Shown: piece by piece, positions 9,873 through 27,154 of the stretch
How the letters are laid out: the number at the start of each line of letters is the position of its first letter
How positions within the stretch are numbered: the first letter of the stretch is position 1
Origin: Monocercomonoides exilis
Lineage: Eukaryota > Preaxostyla > Oxymonadida > Polymastigidae
DNA: 64,000 nucleotides
Assembly (NCBI GenBank): GCA_001643675.2
Contig: LSRY02000012.1
Coordinates: forward strand, 932,501 to 996,500
Reading direction: 5' to 3'
Made by a program: the position numbers and the translations under genes
Notes under the pieces: model-generated
Seen by the model: the letters and a program-made list of their open reading frames with translations, nothing else
The model's database searches: none
What the model was told of the DNA's origin: nothing

Positions 9873-12800
9873 TCAACGCTTCGTGTCTCCCGGATGCAAG
9901 AAAGTGCAGCGATCGCCCATTTTGCATCCCTCAGGCGTGTTGTAGAATTTGCAAGGGATAGTTTTGTACTGACCTCCAGACTTAACATTGCGACTCGACG
10001 GAAAGCGACCATATTGTGACTGTGAAGGGTAGGATAATCCTCGATTTCGATAAGAAGAAGAAGAAGAGGAGGAGGAAGAGGAAGAGGAAGAAGAAAACGA
10101 AGAATATGAATGCGAAGCGTCCTGCTGATAATCAGAGTCTGGGGAAGAATAAGAACTGGAAGGAATGGAATACAGTTGATTTGGTGAGCTGCTTTTCGAA
10201 GGGTAAAATAAGGAAGCAGATGATATGTCTGTCGAAGAAGTTGAAGTAGTGGTAGAAGAAGGAGATGATGAAGATGATGATAAAATGGACGAAGTCAAAG
10301 ACGCTAAAGAAGCCGGATCAGACCCAACATTCTTTGCTCTTCCATCGTCGCCCAACACAATCCCATACTCCAATGCCAGCTTGCTCTTCCAGTCAAGTTC
10401 TTTCTCTGCTGCATCCAGCACCCCACTCTGTGCCCTCACCGAATCCACAAGCGGTTTTTCTCCCAAACGAGCAATCGGCTCAGTCGTGCCTGTTCGGTGT
10501 GTCCTGTCGAACTTGTTGGCCTTTGTCCGCTCGCCCAGCATCCTCTCCTGCTCAATCCTCTCCTTCAGCCGCTGCTTCTCCATCAGCTGCTCATACTCCC
10601 ACCGCTTCTCATCTTCAATCTCTTCTGCTGTTCTCTGTCTTATTGGCTGTGGCGGTGACTGCTGGCGAGGAGAGGAATAGCTGTCTGGACGCATCGAGCG
10701 GTCACCTGCTGAATAAGGAGAAGGTGGCAAACTGGACGGGCTTCGCGAAGAAGAAAATGAAGGAGAAGGATACGAGCGGCCGGAACGAGAAGGAAGAGGC
10801 GGTGAATTGCTTCTCGAACGAGAACGCGGGCGCCAGGTGTTAACTGGAGGAGTCTGCTTAAGCGGAGGAGTAGGCGGAAGCTGAATGTATTCTTCTGCTT
10901 CAATAGATGGTTCTTTATCAGGTGGTGTATACGGCCTCAGAAAAGCCTCAAGCTTCGATCGAGTTTCCTGTGATATCTGCTGTCTCTGATTGCTCTGCTG
11001 GAATGAAGGAGAAGGAAACTGTGAATACCTTTGCTGCGCAGCCTCTCTCTGTCGCTGCTCGTGTTGGTCAAAATATGGCTTGAGGTGCGGGAACTGAAGA
11101 ATAAGCACCTGCTGAAGCGCATCTGGGTTGGATAAAAGGACTGAGCGAAAAGACGGGTCTAGCGAATCTATCACCTCTTTCACTTCAGGAGGTAGAAGAG
11201 ATAGAGGATCGGGTTTTACAGGCTGTGGGAGTAAAGGTAACACTGGCTGCTGCGGCGGTAGTGGTTGTGGTGGAAGCTGAAGTTGAGGCTGTGGCTGAGG
11301 ATACTTTTGAGGAAAACTTCGTGGAAAGCCGCTGGCCAGTGTCTGAAACAATCCAAGCTTGGATGCTGCATCCTTGGCAGAATATGAATTGTAGGAATCA
11401 GGAGTATGAGTCGCTGACTGAGGTGAGCTGCCGTAAGAGTTGCTGGGTGGAACTCCTTGCCAGGGAGGCGGCGGGACATATGGAATTCGTGGAACAGAAA
11501 GGTCTTTCTGTCTTTGTGCCAGCCTTCGCCTTTCGAGTGCTTTGATCATGTCTGCTGTGGAGTCCTTGATGTCTGGCGAAGACCTCTCGTCGTCATACAA
11601 ATCATTCGAATAAATAGGCCTTTCCAAGTCTTCTCGTCTCCTCTTTTCCACACCATCGTATCCTCCTCTTCTGCGTCGCCCAGAAATTGAGTATCCGTCT
11701 TCATCCATCTCACCTCTTGCCTCTCCATAATCCTCATCGTTATCCTCGCTGTTCTGCCGATCCTTCGGCTCGGCCGGAGTCGACGGTGCCTTGTTTGACC
11801 CAATGTAGTACTCCCCAAGCACCTTCTTGTTTCTTTCTGTCATTTCGTGATAGAACGGCGTCTGCGGTGGAGGACGAGCAGGAAAGTCTGAGTTGAATCC
11901 AGTGATACGTGACGCCTCCTTCAGCGCTTCGAGTGAGTACTCAATAACTGGCGGGGAACTGTACGGAGCAAGCGTAAATCCGCTTTTGATATCTTCTTCA
12001 GTCAGCAGCCGCCTCCCGTCTGCTGCATACGACGCAGGACCAGAATGCGAGCCGTGGTGTTTTCTTGTGTCTTCGTCTGTCAAATAGACTGGCTTGAATC
12101 TGCGTGTCGCCAGGCTCAGCTGCTGGGCATCAAGTGCCAGGGCGCTCATCTTCTTCCTCTGGGACTCCATCTGCGGAGACATTGGTACTTTCTCTTCACC
12201 CACAAATTCATCGTCTTCTCTCATTCCCATCCTTTTGTTGTATCGATCGGAGCCTTCGCTTCTGTCACTCTCATATTCGTTCTCGCCTTCTTCTTCTTCC
12301 TCTTCAGCCTCCCAGCTGCCGTTGATCTGCATGTATGGCGATATCGCAAACGGGTTCGCGCGATAGAGCACCATGCACGTCACTGGCTGCCCAATGATGC
12401 GTGCCTTCATCCTTCCATTTTGCGATGCTCGCTGCGCAACTGCATCCTGCGCCGTCTTCAGCTCGTCCTCCTTCCCGCGCTGCACCCACTCCGGCAGCTG
12501 CGTCATCCACACATTCAGCTGGGTGTTCGAAATGGCTTCGGGCGACAGCAAGTCATCGTATTCTCCTCCTCTGTTATCCAACGAGGCAGATTTGCCTGCA
12601 TTGTACGGGAATATCAAAGCAGGTCGTTTTGACAGCGGAGCTCCAATCACTGTTGGAATTGGAGAAGACGTTGCCACACCCGGAAAGGGAAGTCGTGCTC
12701 CAGGCTGTGGTGTCTTGGATACTTGCAAGGCTGGTGGTAAATAAGGAGAGGCAGAAAATAAAGATGATAATCCTTGATTCGCAGTTTGAGCTGATGAAGG

Positions 12801-13969
12801 ATTGCCATGCTGCTGCTGCTGCTGGCGTATTGCTTGAATTGGAAGCAATGAAAGTGGTAGGTCCAAGTCTTGAGGCAACGCTGAATCATATTCTGGCTGC
12901 ACAGAAGCTGATTGAGAGGAAGAAGCAGAAGAATTCTGAAGTTGACGAGAGTCTTCTGGAGGTTGAGGCTGAAGAGCAGCGGAAAGCTTCTTTGATGCTT
13001 CACGAACGGACATATCTTCAAATTTTAATCCGCGGCGCACTCCTTTGTCGAGTGTTTTCTTTTCGTCTGCGCTTAAATAAGGCAAAATAAGTTTTATAAC
13101 AGCGTAGATTGATAAAATTAATGTTGCTGTCCTTGTAAATAACCATTTTTCAATGAGAAGCACTCCTCCACTATTTTTAAATCGGTCATATAACTCTTCG
13201 TCAAAATTTACACCCAAAATACATGAAAGATAAACACATCTTCCATTCGATGTTGTCTTATTTGTTAAAGATCATTTTGTTAAAGACGATATGAAAACGA
13301 AAATATTGAAAATCATGTAAATTTTACAAACCTCTTTTGCCATATCAGAAAGAAAAAGTTCAATTCCTCCTTCTTTTTTCATAGCATCTTCCTGCGTCAA
13401 AAATACTTCCATTTTCGATGTTGCCTGTTTAAAAAGAAACGTGAAACAAATTAATAACAACAAAAAAATATATATATAGAAAGCAAACATCATTTGTCTT
13501 TTCATGAAAATTTCCCCTCATATTTTGGAGATCTGTTTGAAGTTTAAAACGCATTTCCTCTGAAAATATCTCGTTTTGGACAATAATACACTCTAATAAT
13601 TCTTTCTTCACTAAACCCAATACTAATTAATAAACATATCTTAATGATTATTTCAAACGAGAATCTTTTTGAGTATTGGTTAAATTAATATTGCTGCATT
13701 GAAGTTGTTTTGATAAGCAGTGATTACACGGCGCATTTCTATATACAAATACAGGAAAATGTTTAAAACAATTGTATTTATGTGATGCAATTGAGAAAAT
13801 TAACAATTAATCGAATAAGTGAAGTGATCAAAAAAAAGAAAATTTACCCGTCGTATTTCAGCCGTCTGGACATTTTGCAAAATTTTGTATGGATATATTT
13901 AAATTACATTAAAAATCATGCAACATACTTTTTCGAACAATTCTCACAAACTCGATGAACAGCGTCCAT
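9873..13969 (-). CDS. Zn2Cys6-like / TFIIS-N (LW) / CCCH zinc-finger nuclear regulator, PNUTS-like
   Basis: Six exons by my reading: 13929-13969, 13848-13865, 13659-13738, 13489-13622, 13332-13424 and 9873-13256 (3,750 nt, 1,249 aa, frame kept throughout). Residues 8-34 have the exact spacing of a fungal Zn(II)2Cys6 cluster (C8, C11, position 18, C24, C27, C34), but position 18 is Tyr instead of Cys. Residues of about 100-215 resemble the TFIIS N-terminal/LW domain of PNUTS (PPP1R10): 'GRCVYLSCIL' then 'NSGGVLLIEKWLF'. The C-terminus is a clean C-x8-C-x5-C-x3-H finger (C1224, C1233, C1239, H1243), the same order as PNUTS. The middle is Ser/Pro/Gln-rich and disordered. PNUTS tethers PP1 to chromatin and elongating Pol II; I see no convincing RVxF PP1 motif, so function is inferred from architecture only. 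The ATG at 13969 lies 68 bp from the divergent NAA20 start. Confidence 0.65.
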
Positions 13970-14037
13970 GATGCAATTTGTGTTTCTAAAATTTTTGTTA
14001 ACTATTAAGGTTAATTTACCATAATAAAAAGATCAAA
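13970..14037. promoter_or_regulatory. 68-bp bidirectional promoter region
   Basis: Only 68 bp separate the start codons of the divergent zinc-finger gene and NAA20. Any core promoter and both 5' UTRs must lie here or overlap the coding regions. The stretch is T/A-rich, with no recognised box. Confidence 0.5.
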
Positions 14038-14771
14038 ATGACAATAACTCGTTTATTTACTCCACTGGATTTATTTAACGTTAATATGATAAATCTTGAT
14101 CAATACACGGAAAATGTTTTTTGTATTTATTAAAAAAATTCGAAATCATTTTCATTTTTCAGTACAACATAAAGTTTTATTTAGAGCATTTGGGGCGCTG
14201 GCCAGATATATGTATTGTTGAAGAAAATGCGTGGGGAAATATTGTTGGATATCGTATGAATTATAAAATTTGCCTTGACGCTTGTTTTGGGGAAATTAAT
14301 TTTTGAAAAATTTATAAAGATCTTGGTAAAGTTGAAGGGGAAGTTGACCAATGGCATGGACATGTCACAGCAATTAGCGTGAGTCCGTTTTACAGAAGAA
14401 TGGGATTAGGAGAAAAATTGATGAAATATGCCAGAGATATCAGTGAATTGTTTGTTAACAAATCATTTAAATTGTTTATCTAAAAAAATATTTTTTTAAA
14501 GAAACGGAGGGAATTTTGTTGATTTATATGTTCGCGTATCCAATAGAGCAGGAATTGGAATGTACGAAAGCCTTGGATATATTGTTTATCGGCATATTAT
14601 TGGGTATTATGCTGAAGGTGAAGATGCATATGGTTTGAGAAATACTATCACATTTTTTTTTTATTAAAGTTAACAATTGCCATTTCCATGACTTATTTTA
14701 AATAGATATGAGGCTTGCATTATCTCGAGATAGAGACAAAAAATCTGTTATTCCATTAAAACATTCAGTGA
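14038..14771 (+). CDS. NAA20: N-alpha-acetyltransferase 20, NatB catalytic subunit
   Basis: Five exons: 14038-14115, 14163-14253, 14320-14449, 14502-14632, 14707-14771; 164 aa as read. NatB acetylates nascent proteins that start Met-Asp, Met-Glu, Met-Asn or Met-Gln, working with NAA25. Nearly the full GNAT fold is visible: MTITRLFTPLDLF at the N-terminus, YLEHLGRWPDICIVEE, the core strand WHGHVTAISVSPFYRRMGLG carrying the acetyl-CoA-binding R/Q-x-x-G-x-G/A-type loop (RRMGLG), then FVDLYVRVSN, MYESLGY and EDAYDMRLALSRD. Human NAA20 is 178 aa. The literal frame ends SVIPLNIQ at a TGA (14769-14771). The conserved tail continues in the +1 frame to a TAA at 14795 or just before, as if one A were missing from the run near 14759. 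Introns begin GTTTTT, GTATGA, GTTTGT and GTTTGA. Confidence 0.88.
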
Positions 14772-14922
14772 AGGCAGAAGATGTTGTTACTTAAAAACAT
14801 TTCAACTTTGATAAATTATAAGCTATTATTTTATTGTTTTCCCCCAAAATAAATAAGAAAAAAATTGTGATATGAAATGAGCCAGCAACAAAACAAAGCT
14901 CTTCTTTAATACTCAAATATGA

Positions 14923-17900
14923 TCAACGATTTTTTTTAGACTTTTTGCTTGATGGCTTATCTTCTTTGAGCAAGTCGAGAAGACAGTCAAAAGAGAAAGG
15001 AAGAACTTTAACAAGAGAATGAAGCATCTTTAAATTACCAGAAGAGTGAAGGGTCTCTGCAACACTTCCAACAGACAATAAGCATTTGACAACAATCTTG
15101 TGAAAGCAGAATCACAATCAATTATTTGATTCAAATATGAGAAAAATTGTAATAAAAATAAAAATGAAAATAAAAATGAAAAAATATGAAAAGTTGTCAA
15201 ACCTCTATCTGCTCCTTGTGTGGATGGTCAGCAAATTCTCCGCTTTCTTTGAACTCTTTTGCTTTTCCTTTGAGAGTTGCCTCGGCAAAATGCCAGACAA
15301 CCTTGTTCTTCTTTCTCTGTTCAGATTCTTTCCCTTCAACCCACACTCCGCTTCGCCTGAGAACATAGCTGCAAAGCGAAGGAATCAGCTGAATGGAGTT
15401 GAGGGCAGCACAAACAGGCATCAGCTCAATCGCAATCTTTGAAGCACATTGCTCAAAGCCATATAACTCGTCGAAGAAGCGGATGCTGTTGCATACAGTG
15501 TCTATGTCTGAATGAAGCAAGGCTATCAAAACGATAGCTGAGAGCCCACGAATTGAGGAAGAAGAAGAAGAAGAAGATGTTGATGAAGATGAATCAGAAA
15601 TAAGCTGCTTAAAATACTCGCACAGAGACTGTGCAGAAGGATGTGAAGTGGAAGATGAAAAGTCCTTTCGCTTTTCATTTTCAAAGAATGGAACAGCACT
15701 CGACAAAGCCGGCGACACACTCACACAATCCGCAAAAGCCGAGAAGAACTTGCGCCAAGACGCCTGCGGGTGCGTCCGCAGCGTCGATATCACAACAGCC
15801 TGCCAATCAGAAAAGCGGGTGAGGAACAGCAAGCAGTCGCATATTGTCAGCCTTTTCTGCCACTGCGACCCTTTCACCGGAACTGGAAACGCAGGGGAAG
15901 CAGCTTTCTCCCACTCCCCGTTCGCCTCGGTGTCTGCGATGATCTTCGAGAGAAGACGCTCGCGCGAATCGCGGGCTGAGGTGAAGGAGGCCGCTCTGCC
16001 CCAGCTGTGTGCGCTGTTCTGTGTGCACAGCGACACCGCAATCGAAATGCGCTGCTCGAGTGCAGAGGACTGCTGGTCTTGCACGGCATAGAGGAGCGCG
16101 TGGTGGAGGAGCATGTGCAGAAGCTGGTGGGAGTGCAGCTGCATCAGCTGAGGGCGGATGAGCGCAGAACGAGCAGAGCAGGTCAGCTCCAAATCTGAAC
16201 TGGAAGAAGATAAAGTTTTTTCCTCTGTTTTTTTATCTTCCATTTCTGATGATGATGATGATGATGATGAAGCATTTCTTTCAGCGCTTTTGTCTGACGA
16301 AATAGACTTAGCCCCTTCAAAGCAATGAGGTTTCCCTGCCATCCACTCCACACCCACAAGCAGAGGAGACGTGCGAGTGAACGAAAGAGGCGCGATTCCG
16401 TGTGATGCCATTTCGTGTGAAGAGTGCTGGTCAAATATCACTTGCTCTGCCGACTGCTGCAGAGTCTTCGAGATCATCCAGAGAAGCACCCGTCCTTCTC
16501 TTGCAGACAGACTGTTTTCTGGTTGAATTGGAGAATTAGCTTTCTCAATTGATGATTTATTATTATCACTTTCTTTTTCTTCTTCTTCCTTTTCTTCACC
16601 TTTCTCATGATTATCCCTTTGCCTCTTCCTCTGCCACCCTTCCTGCGGTGTCTCAATCGCCCAGAGCTGCACGCCCTTCAGCACATATCTTGTGGCTGAG
16701 TGGCTGAGAAGGACTTCTTCTCCAGACAGAACACTCAAAAGCGTCAGAGACGAGTCTCGTCGCTGCACAAGATAGATGTGCGGCTGCTTCAGCACAGCAA
16801 GAGGCTCTGGCTCATTGGTCTTGCTGACTTGGAGTGCTGAGTTTGGTTGGTTTTCTGGTTGTGATGGATTCTTTTGCGCATTTTGTTGAGATGTTGCTGA
16901 TGATGCAGAAGATGAAGCCGATGCAGGAGAAGAAGATTTCGTGTTCTGTGTAGCAGGAGCAGCAGCGTCAGCGTTAGCAGCAGACGATGAAGATGAAGCC
17001 GTCTTTGAAGCAGATGCAGAAGAAGAAGAAGAAGCATTTGCGCTTGCTGTCTGCGCTGCTGCGATTTTCGCCTGAGCAGCGAGTGTCTTCTTCTGCAGGG
17101 GAACTGGCGTGATGTTTGGATCAAGTGGCACAGCAGCAATGATCGGCGAGAACTGGTGCTCTCCAATCGAAAGTGAGAAGCTGTCTTCTGAATTGGTTGT
17201 TGTTCTGTTGACACGGCGGTGTGTGAGGTCTGGAAGCGACGAAGGAGACGAGTGGAAAGAAGAAGATGTGGCAATGGCAGGCAGCAGAGGAGGAGGTGTG
17301 ACTGTATGCAGATCAAAGCCCAGGAAGTCCAACGTGTGTGGATTAGCAGCGACAGTCAGGAAATACGTGGTGAGGATGTTCTGAGGGTATGCAAAGGAGA
17401 GAATAGAGAAATGGCGTCCGTTTTCGCACATCGACAGTGAAAGTGGCGGCGTCTGCTGTGGAAGTGCCAGCTCGACCTGATGCAGCACTGTTGATGGCAA
17501 GCGCAGTGGAGGATAGACAGACGCTGGGCGTGGGGCAGACTTCGAAGAAGAGAAGGCTGTGGCAGAAGCGTCTGGCTGTCCCTGTGATTGTGATTGCGAT
17601 TGTGATTGCTGCAATGGCTGGACGTTTTCATGCTGAGCAGGTGTCAGCAGCGCCTTCTTTGTGAGGAAGAGAGGCGTGTAGAAGATGAGCAGCCTGTACT
17701 CTGCCGTCTTCTCTCTGTCGCGGTCTGCCTTTGGTGCAAATCCGGTCGGCGGAGGTGGAGGCGGCGGAGGTGCCTGCTGTGATGAAGGAGGGAGTGGAGC
17801 TGTTTGAGCAGCATTGGGCGTGTAAGTGACGACGATAAGCACAGAATCTGCCAGCCAGTCAGCACACACAATCTTCGTGCGCTCGAGTGCTGCCAGAACG

Positions 17901-20328
17901 ACCCAGCGGCCGTTTCGCCAGTCGGTGTGCATCGACGGAGACAGAGAAACAGACTCAGCTGAAGAAAAGAAAGGAGAAGGAACTGCTCCCACAATGGGGA
18001 GTAATGAGTAGATGCAGAGGCCGATGTCACCAGCAACTGCGATCTGTCGCAGCGACGGAGATGGCGCAACGATGCGGATGCGTTTGAGAGAGAAGAGGAG
18101 AGACCGGGGGATGAATATCGACTCTAGCTGGTTCTGAAGCTGCTCAGAGAGATCAGAAAGGCGCAGTGCGTCGCTGTCTTCTGTGAATTGCCCACTCATC
18201 GTTTGTTGTTTGTCATGTGCAGAAGTGTCCTGTAGTTGCAAAGGAGCTGTTGTGAATGAAGGCCTTTGGTGGAGCTTAGCTGCAGCGATGACGATTCGCG
18301 ATGAGTCAAACAGAATGGTGAAGTCGCGCGGCAAATGTGGAGAGGCGTTGTTTGACCAGAGCCCGCGGACTTCGGCGAAGCAGCCTTTCAGCCGAGGAGC
18401 ATCAGAGACGATGATGAGCGAGCCGTATGAGTCAGTCCAGCAGACAGACGTGACGGTGGCATTCTCACAGCCTGACAGAGAAGAAAGAGAAGCGGAAGAG
18501 GAAGAGGAAGAGGAAGAAGATGCAGAGGATGCAGAGGATGAAGAAGATGCAGAAGAAGATTCAGTGCAAGATTCCTGTTCTTCAGACGTGTCTGTCGCAT
18601 CCAAAGCGGAGCAGAGACGAGAGCAGCCATCTCCGTCCCAAACAAGAACGCCTCTTCCGCAGTCAAATCCAGCTGCCAGGCAAACACCGCAGCCAACGCC
18701 ACCGTTGAGCGGATGGAGCGTTTGAAACGGAATGGCAGATGGAAACACAAAGAAAGGCACGTTGGCTGTTCCGATGACTGGAGGTGCTTGTGGAGATTGC
18801 TCTGTCTTGTCTGTGGGGTTAGAGGAAGTTGGCTGTGAGGATTGAGAAGTTGAAGCACTTTCTGGGTTTGATGCATTGGATGATGCTGATTGTGACGGTT
18901 GCTGCTTCTGCTGCTGTTGTTGTTGTATTGAAAGAGAAGAAGTGACTCCCAACTCACCAATAGCCGACGAAGCAGACGGGATTGACAGGTTTGGCTCAGC
19001 GCAAAGAAGGAACGGAGTTGTCAGCCGCATCAGTGAAGAAGAGGAGCGAGTGGATGAGAAAGACAAAGAACGAATGGAGCTGTGTTGTGATGTCTGTGAA
19101 AGCGATAGGTCGTCAGTGATGATAGAGCGAATGAAATGAGGAAGGAAAGTGAACAGCAGCGGGCACTTCAGCGGCCCAATCGCGGAGGAGATGAGCGAAT
19201 CGTCGCCTTCGCCAAACCACACGATGTATCTTTGCCAGTCTGTCAGCGCAAACAGATGCACTGCCCCTGTTTCTGTGCCGACCGCAGCACGAGATAAGGA
19301 AGATGACAGGGCGATGGCTGTGTGACGGGGCGAGAAGCTGATATCCAGGGATTGCTCCACATTTTCTGCTTCTTTTTCCAAATAATCCATTTCTTCTGTT
19401 GTTAACAGTGGAATTGCAATGCATTGAGGTCTTGATTTTTCAATTTTTTTGTCGGTTGCTGAAGAATTGGCTTTTGTGCTTGATGTGGAAGACAAGTCAT
19501 GTGGGTTGATGATCTCGTCCAGTGGAAGCAAAAACGTCCATCCCGTTGTGGTGATGACTGCACATACATTTAAAAAGATGTTGCTTGTTATGCACTTTAT
19601 TCCAAGCTTCTCATCAGAGCGTTGATTATTAAAAACTTTGGCTGTATTTAGTGATATTGACAAATCAATGAGAAGGCTTTCAGAAGAAGAATTCCACCTT
19701 ATGAATGACATTGCAAGAGAATCTTTATGACCAACAAGAATTCCTTCAGTTGTTCCAGATACACAGCTTGCAGAGGATATTTGCGTTCTGTACACAATTG
19801 ATAACAGAAATCCAAGCTCTCTTTGAATATCATTTTTGAAAACAACTTTATCTTTAGAAGGATAATCAAATAAGATGTTCCATAATGTCTTCTTTGTTTC
19901 CTGTTGTGGTGGCTTCTCCTCGTATTTGCCTTCAAGAGGATGACGGAACAAAGTTGTCACATTTGGATCTCTTTTAGGGTGTAAAAGATACTGGTCAACA
20001 TTGCCTTTTGAAGTCTGAAAATTGAAGCATGAAATGTTTCATGATTGATTAAAAGAAGCTAGTTTTAGAAAAATCAACAAACAAGAACTGCAATAAATCG
20101 CCCATCGTCGTCCCACGTTAACGCAACGTTTTCACCTAGTTTTTGCACATCCTCTAAGTGCCTTTTTGTGCATGCCATGAGCTCACGTTGAGATCCGCTT
20201 GACCAGAGAGAAATAGTTGTTGCAGTCAAAATTGCAAATGAATCTCCTTTCGGACTTGCTTCAACTTGGATTGGAGTTTCATTATCATTTAAAGAATATA
20301 TTGAGGGGTATCCTGCAGCAACAAACAT
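14923..20328 (-). CDS. RIC1: RIC1-like subunit of the Ric1-Rgp1 Rab6 guanine-nucleotide exchange factor
   Basis: Exons proposed: 20083-20328, 19994-20016, 15203-19970, 14923-15096 (5,211 nt, 1,736 aa). RIC1 with RGP1 activates Rab6/Ypt6 on the Golgi for endosome-to-Golgi traffic. The first exon gives MFVAAGYPSIYSL and VEASPKGDSFAILTATTISLWSS, followed by WDDDGRFIAVLTSKGN, matching the start of the RIC1 beta-propeller (family 'MFF.SGWP', 'V..NP..D.FAVLT...LSIWS', 'S..IAV.T..G'). The C-terminal helical part (CDCLLFLTRFSDWQAVVIS through VCNSIRFFDELYGF) suits the RIC1 domain. Long Ser/Gln/Ala linkers enlarge it beyond the roughly 1,400 aa of human RIC1. The 23-nt gap at 19971-19993 is either a minute GTATCT...AAAAG intron or the result of an indel, because the frames on either side differ. 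Start chosen at the ATG matching the family N-terminus. Confidence 0.75.
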
Positions 20329-20524
20329 GAGCTCTTTCTTTAACTGTGAAAAATTGTGAAAAACAACTTAGCAAGTGGGATTAGATCTTATAATTATTTA
20401 TTTTTGGATTGATTGGAGTGATAAATATCCTTTCATTGTTTAAATAAACATAAATTCTATAATTTAGATTAATGCTGTGATATGTCTTTTTCTGATTTAG
20501 CAATAAATCAATGATTAATGGCTC

Positions 20525-26697
<6,173 letters not shown>

Positions 26698-27154
26698 ATT
26701 TTACTAAATATGTTATTCTATAAACTAAACTGCACTTAAAATAGATTTTTATATTTTCTTAATGAGAAATAAAAAAAGTCAACAACAAACCAGAAAACTG
26801 TTAACTTAATTGTGGGGATGATCAAATTTTTGTCTTTTCTGGTTATTCTTTTTTGTACAAAATATATGAAAGTGCTGATTTTATTTTATTTTTAAATATT
26901 TGAAGTAAGAAATGATAAAATAATAAAAGAAAATCAAAAATTTATTAGACAAGCTTCACAAAGACAAAAATTAACTAATGCTCTTCACAAATTCGACATG
27001 TAAAAAGCAATCACAAAGTTTGTTAACTGCAGGGGAAAATAATTGGATTTGATTTGCTTTAGGAAATCCCAAATTATTACTCATTCCTTATTTTGAGCTG
27101 TTATTTACTTGAAAGTGCAAAAAACCACCAAAGAATTGCCAAAAAAACAAACAA
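26698..27154. other. AT-rich intergenic spacer
   Basis: 457 bp between the kinesin stop codon and the EFL1 start codon, both on the minus strand. It should hold the kinesin 3' UTR and EFL1 promoter. No ORF, repeat or RNA structure stood out. Confidence 0.6.

Noticed and set aside
11225-11545. Plus-strand ORFs inside the zinc-finger gene
   Set aside because: Shadows of the minus-strand exon, which has domains and continuous reading.
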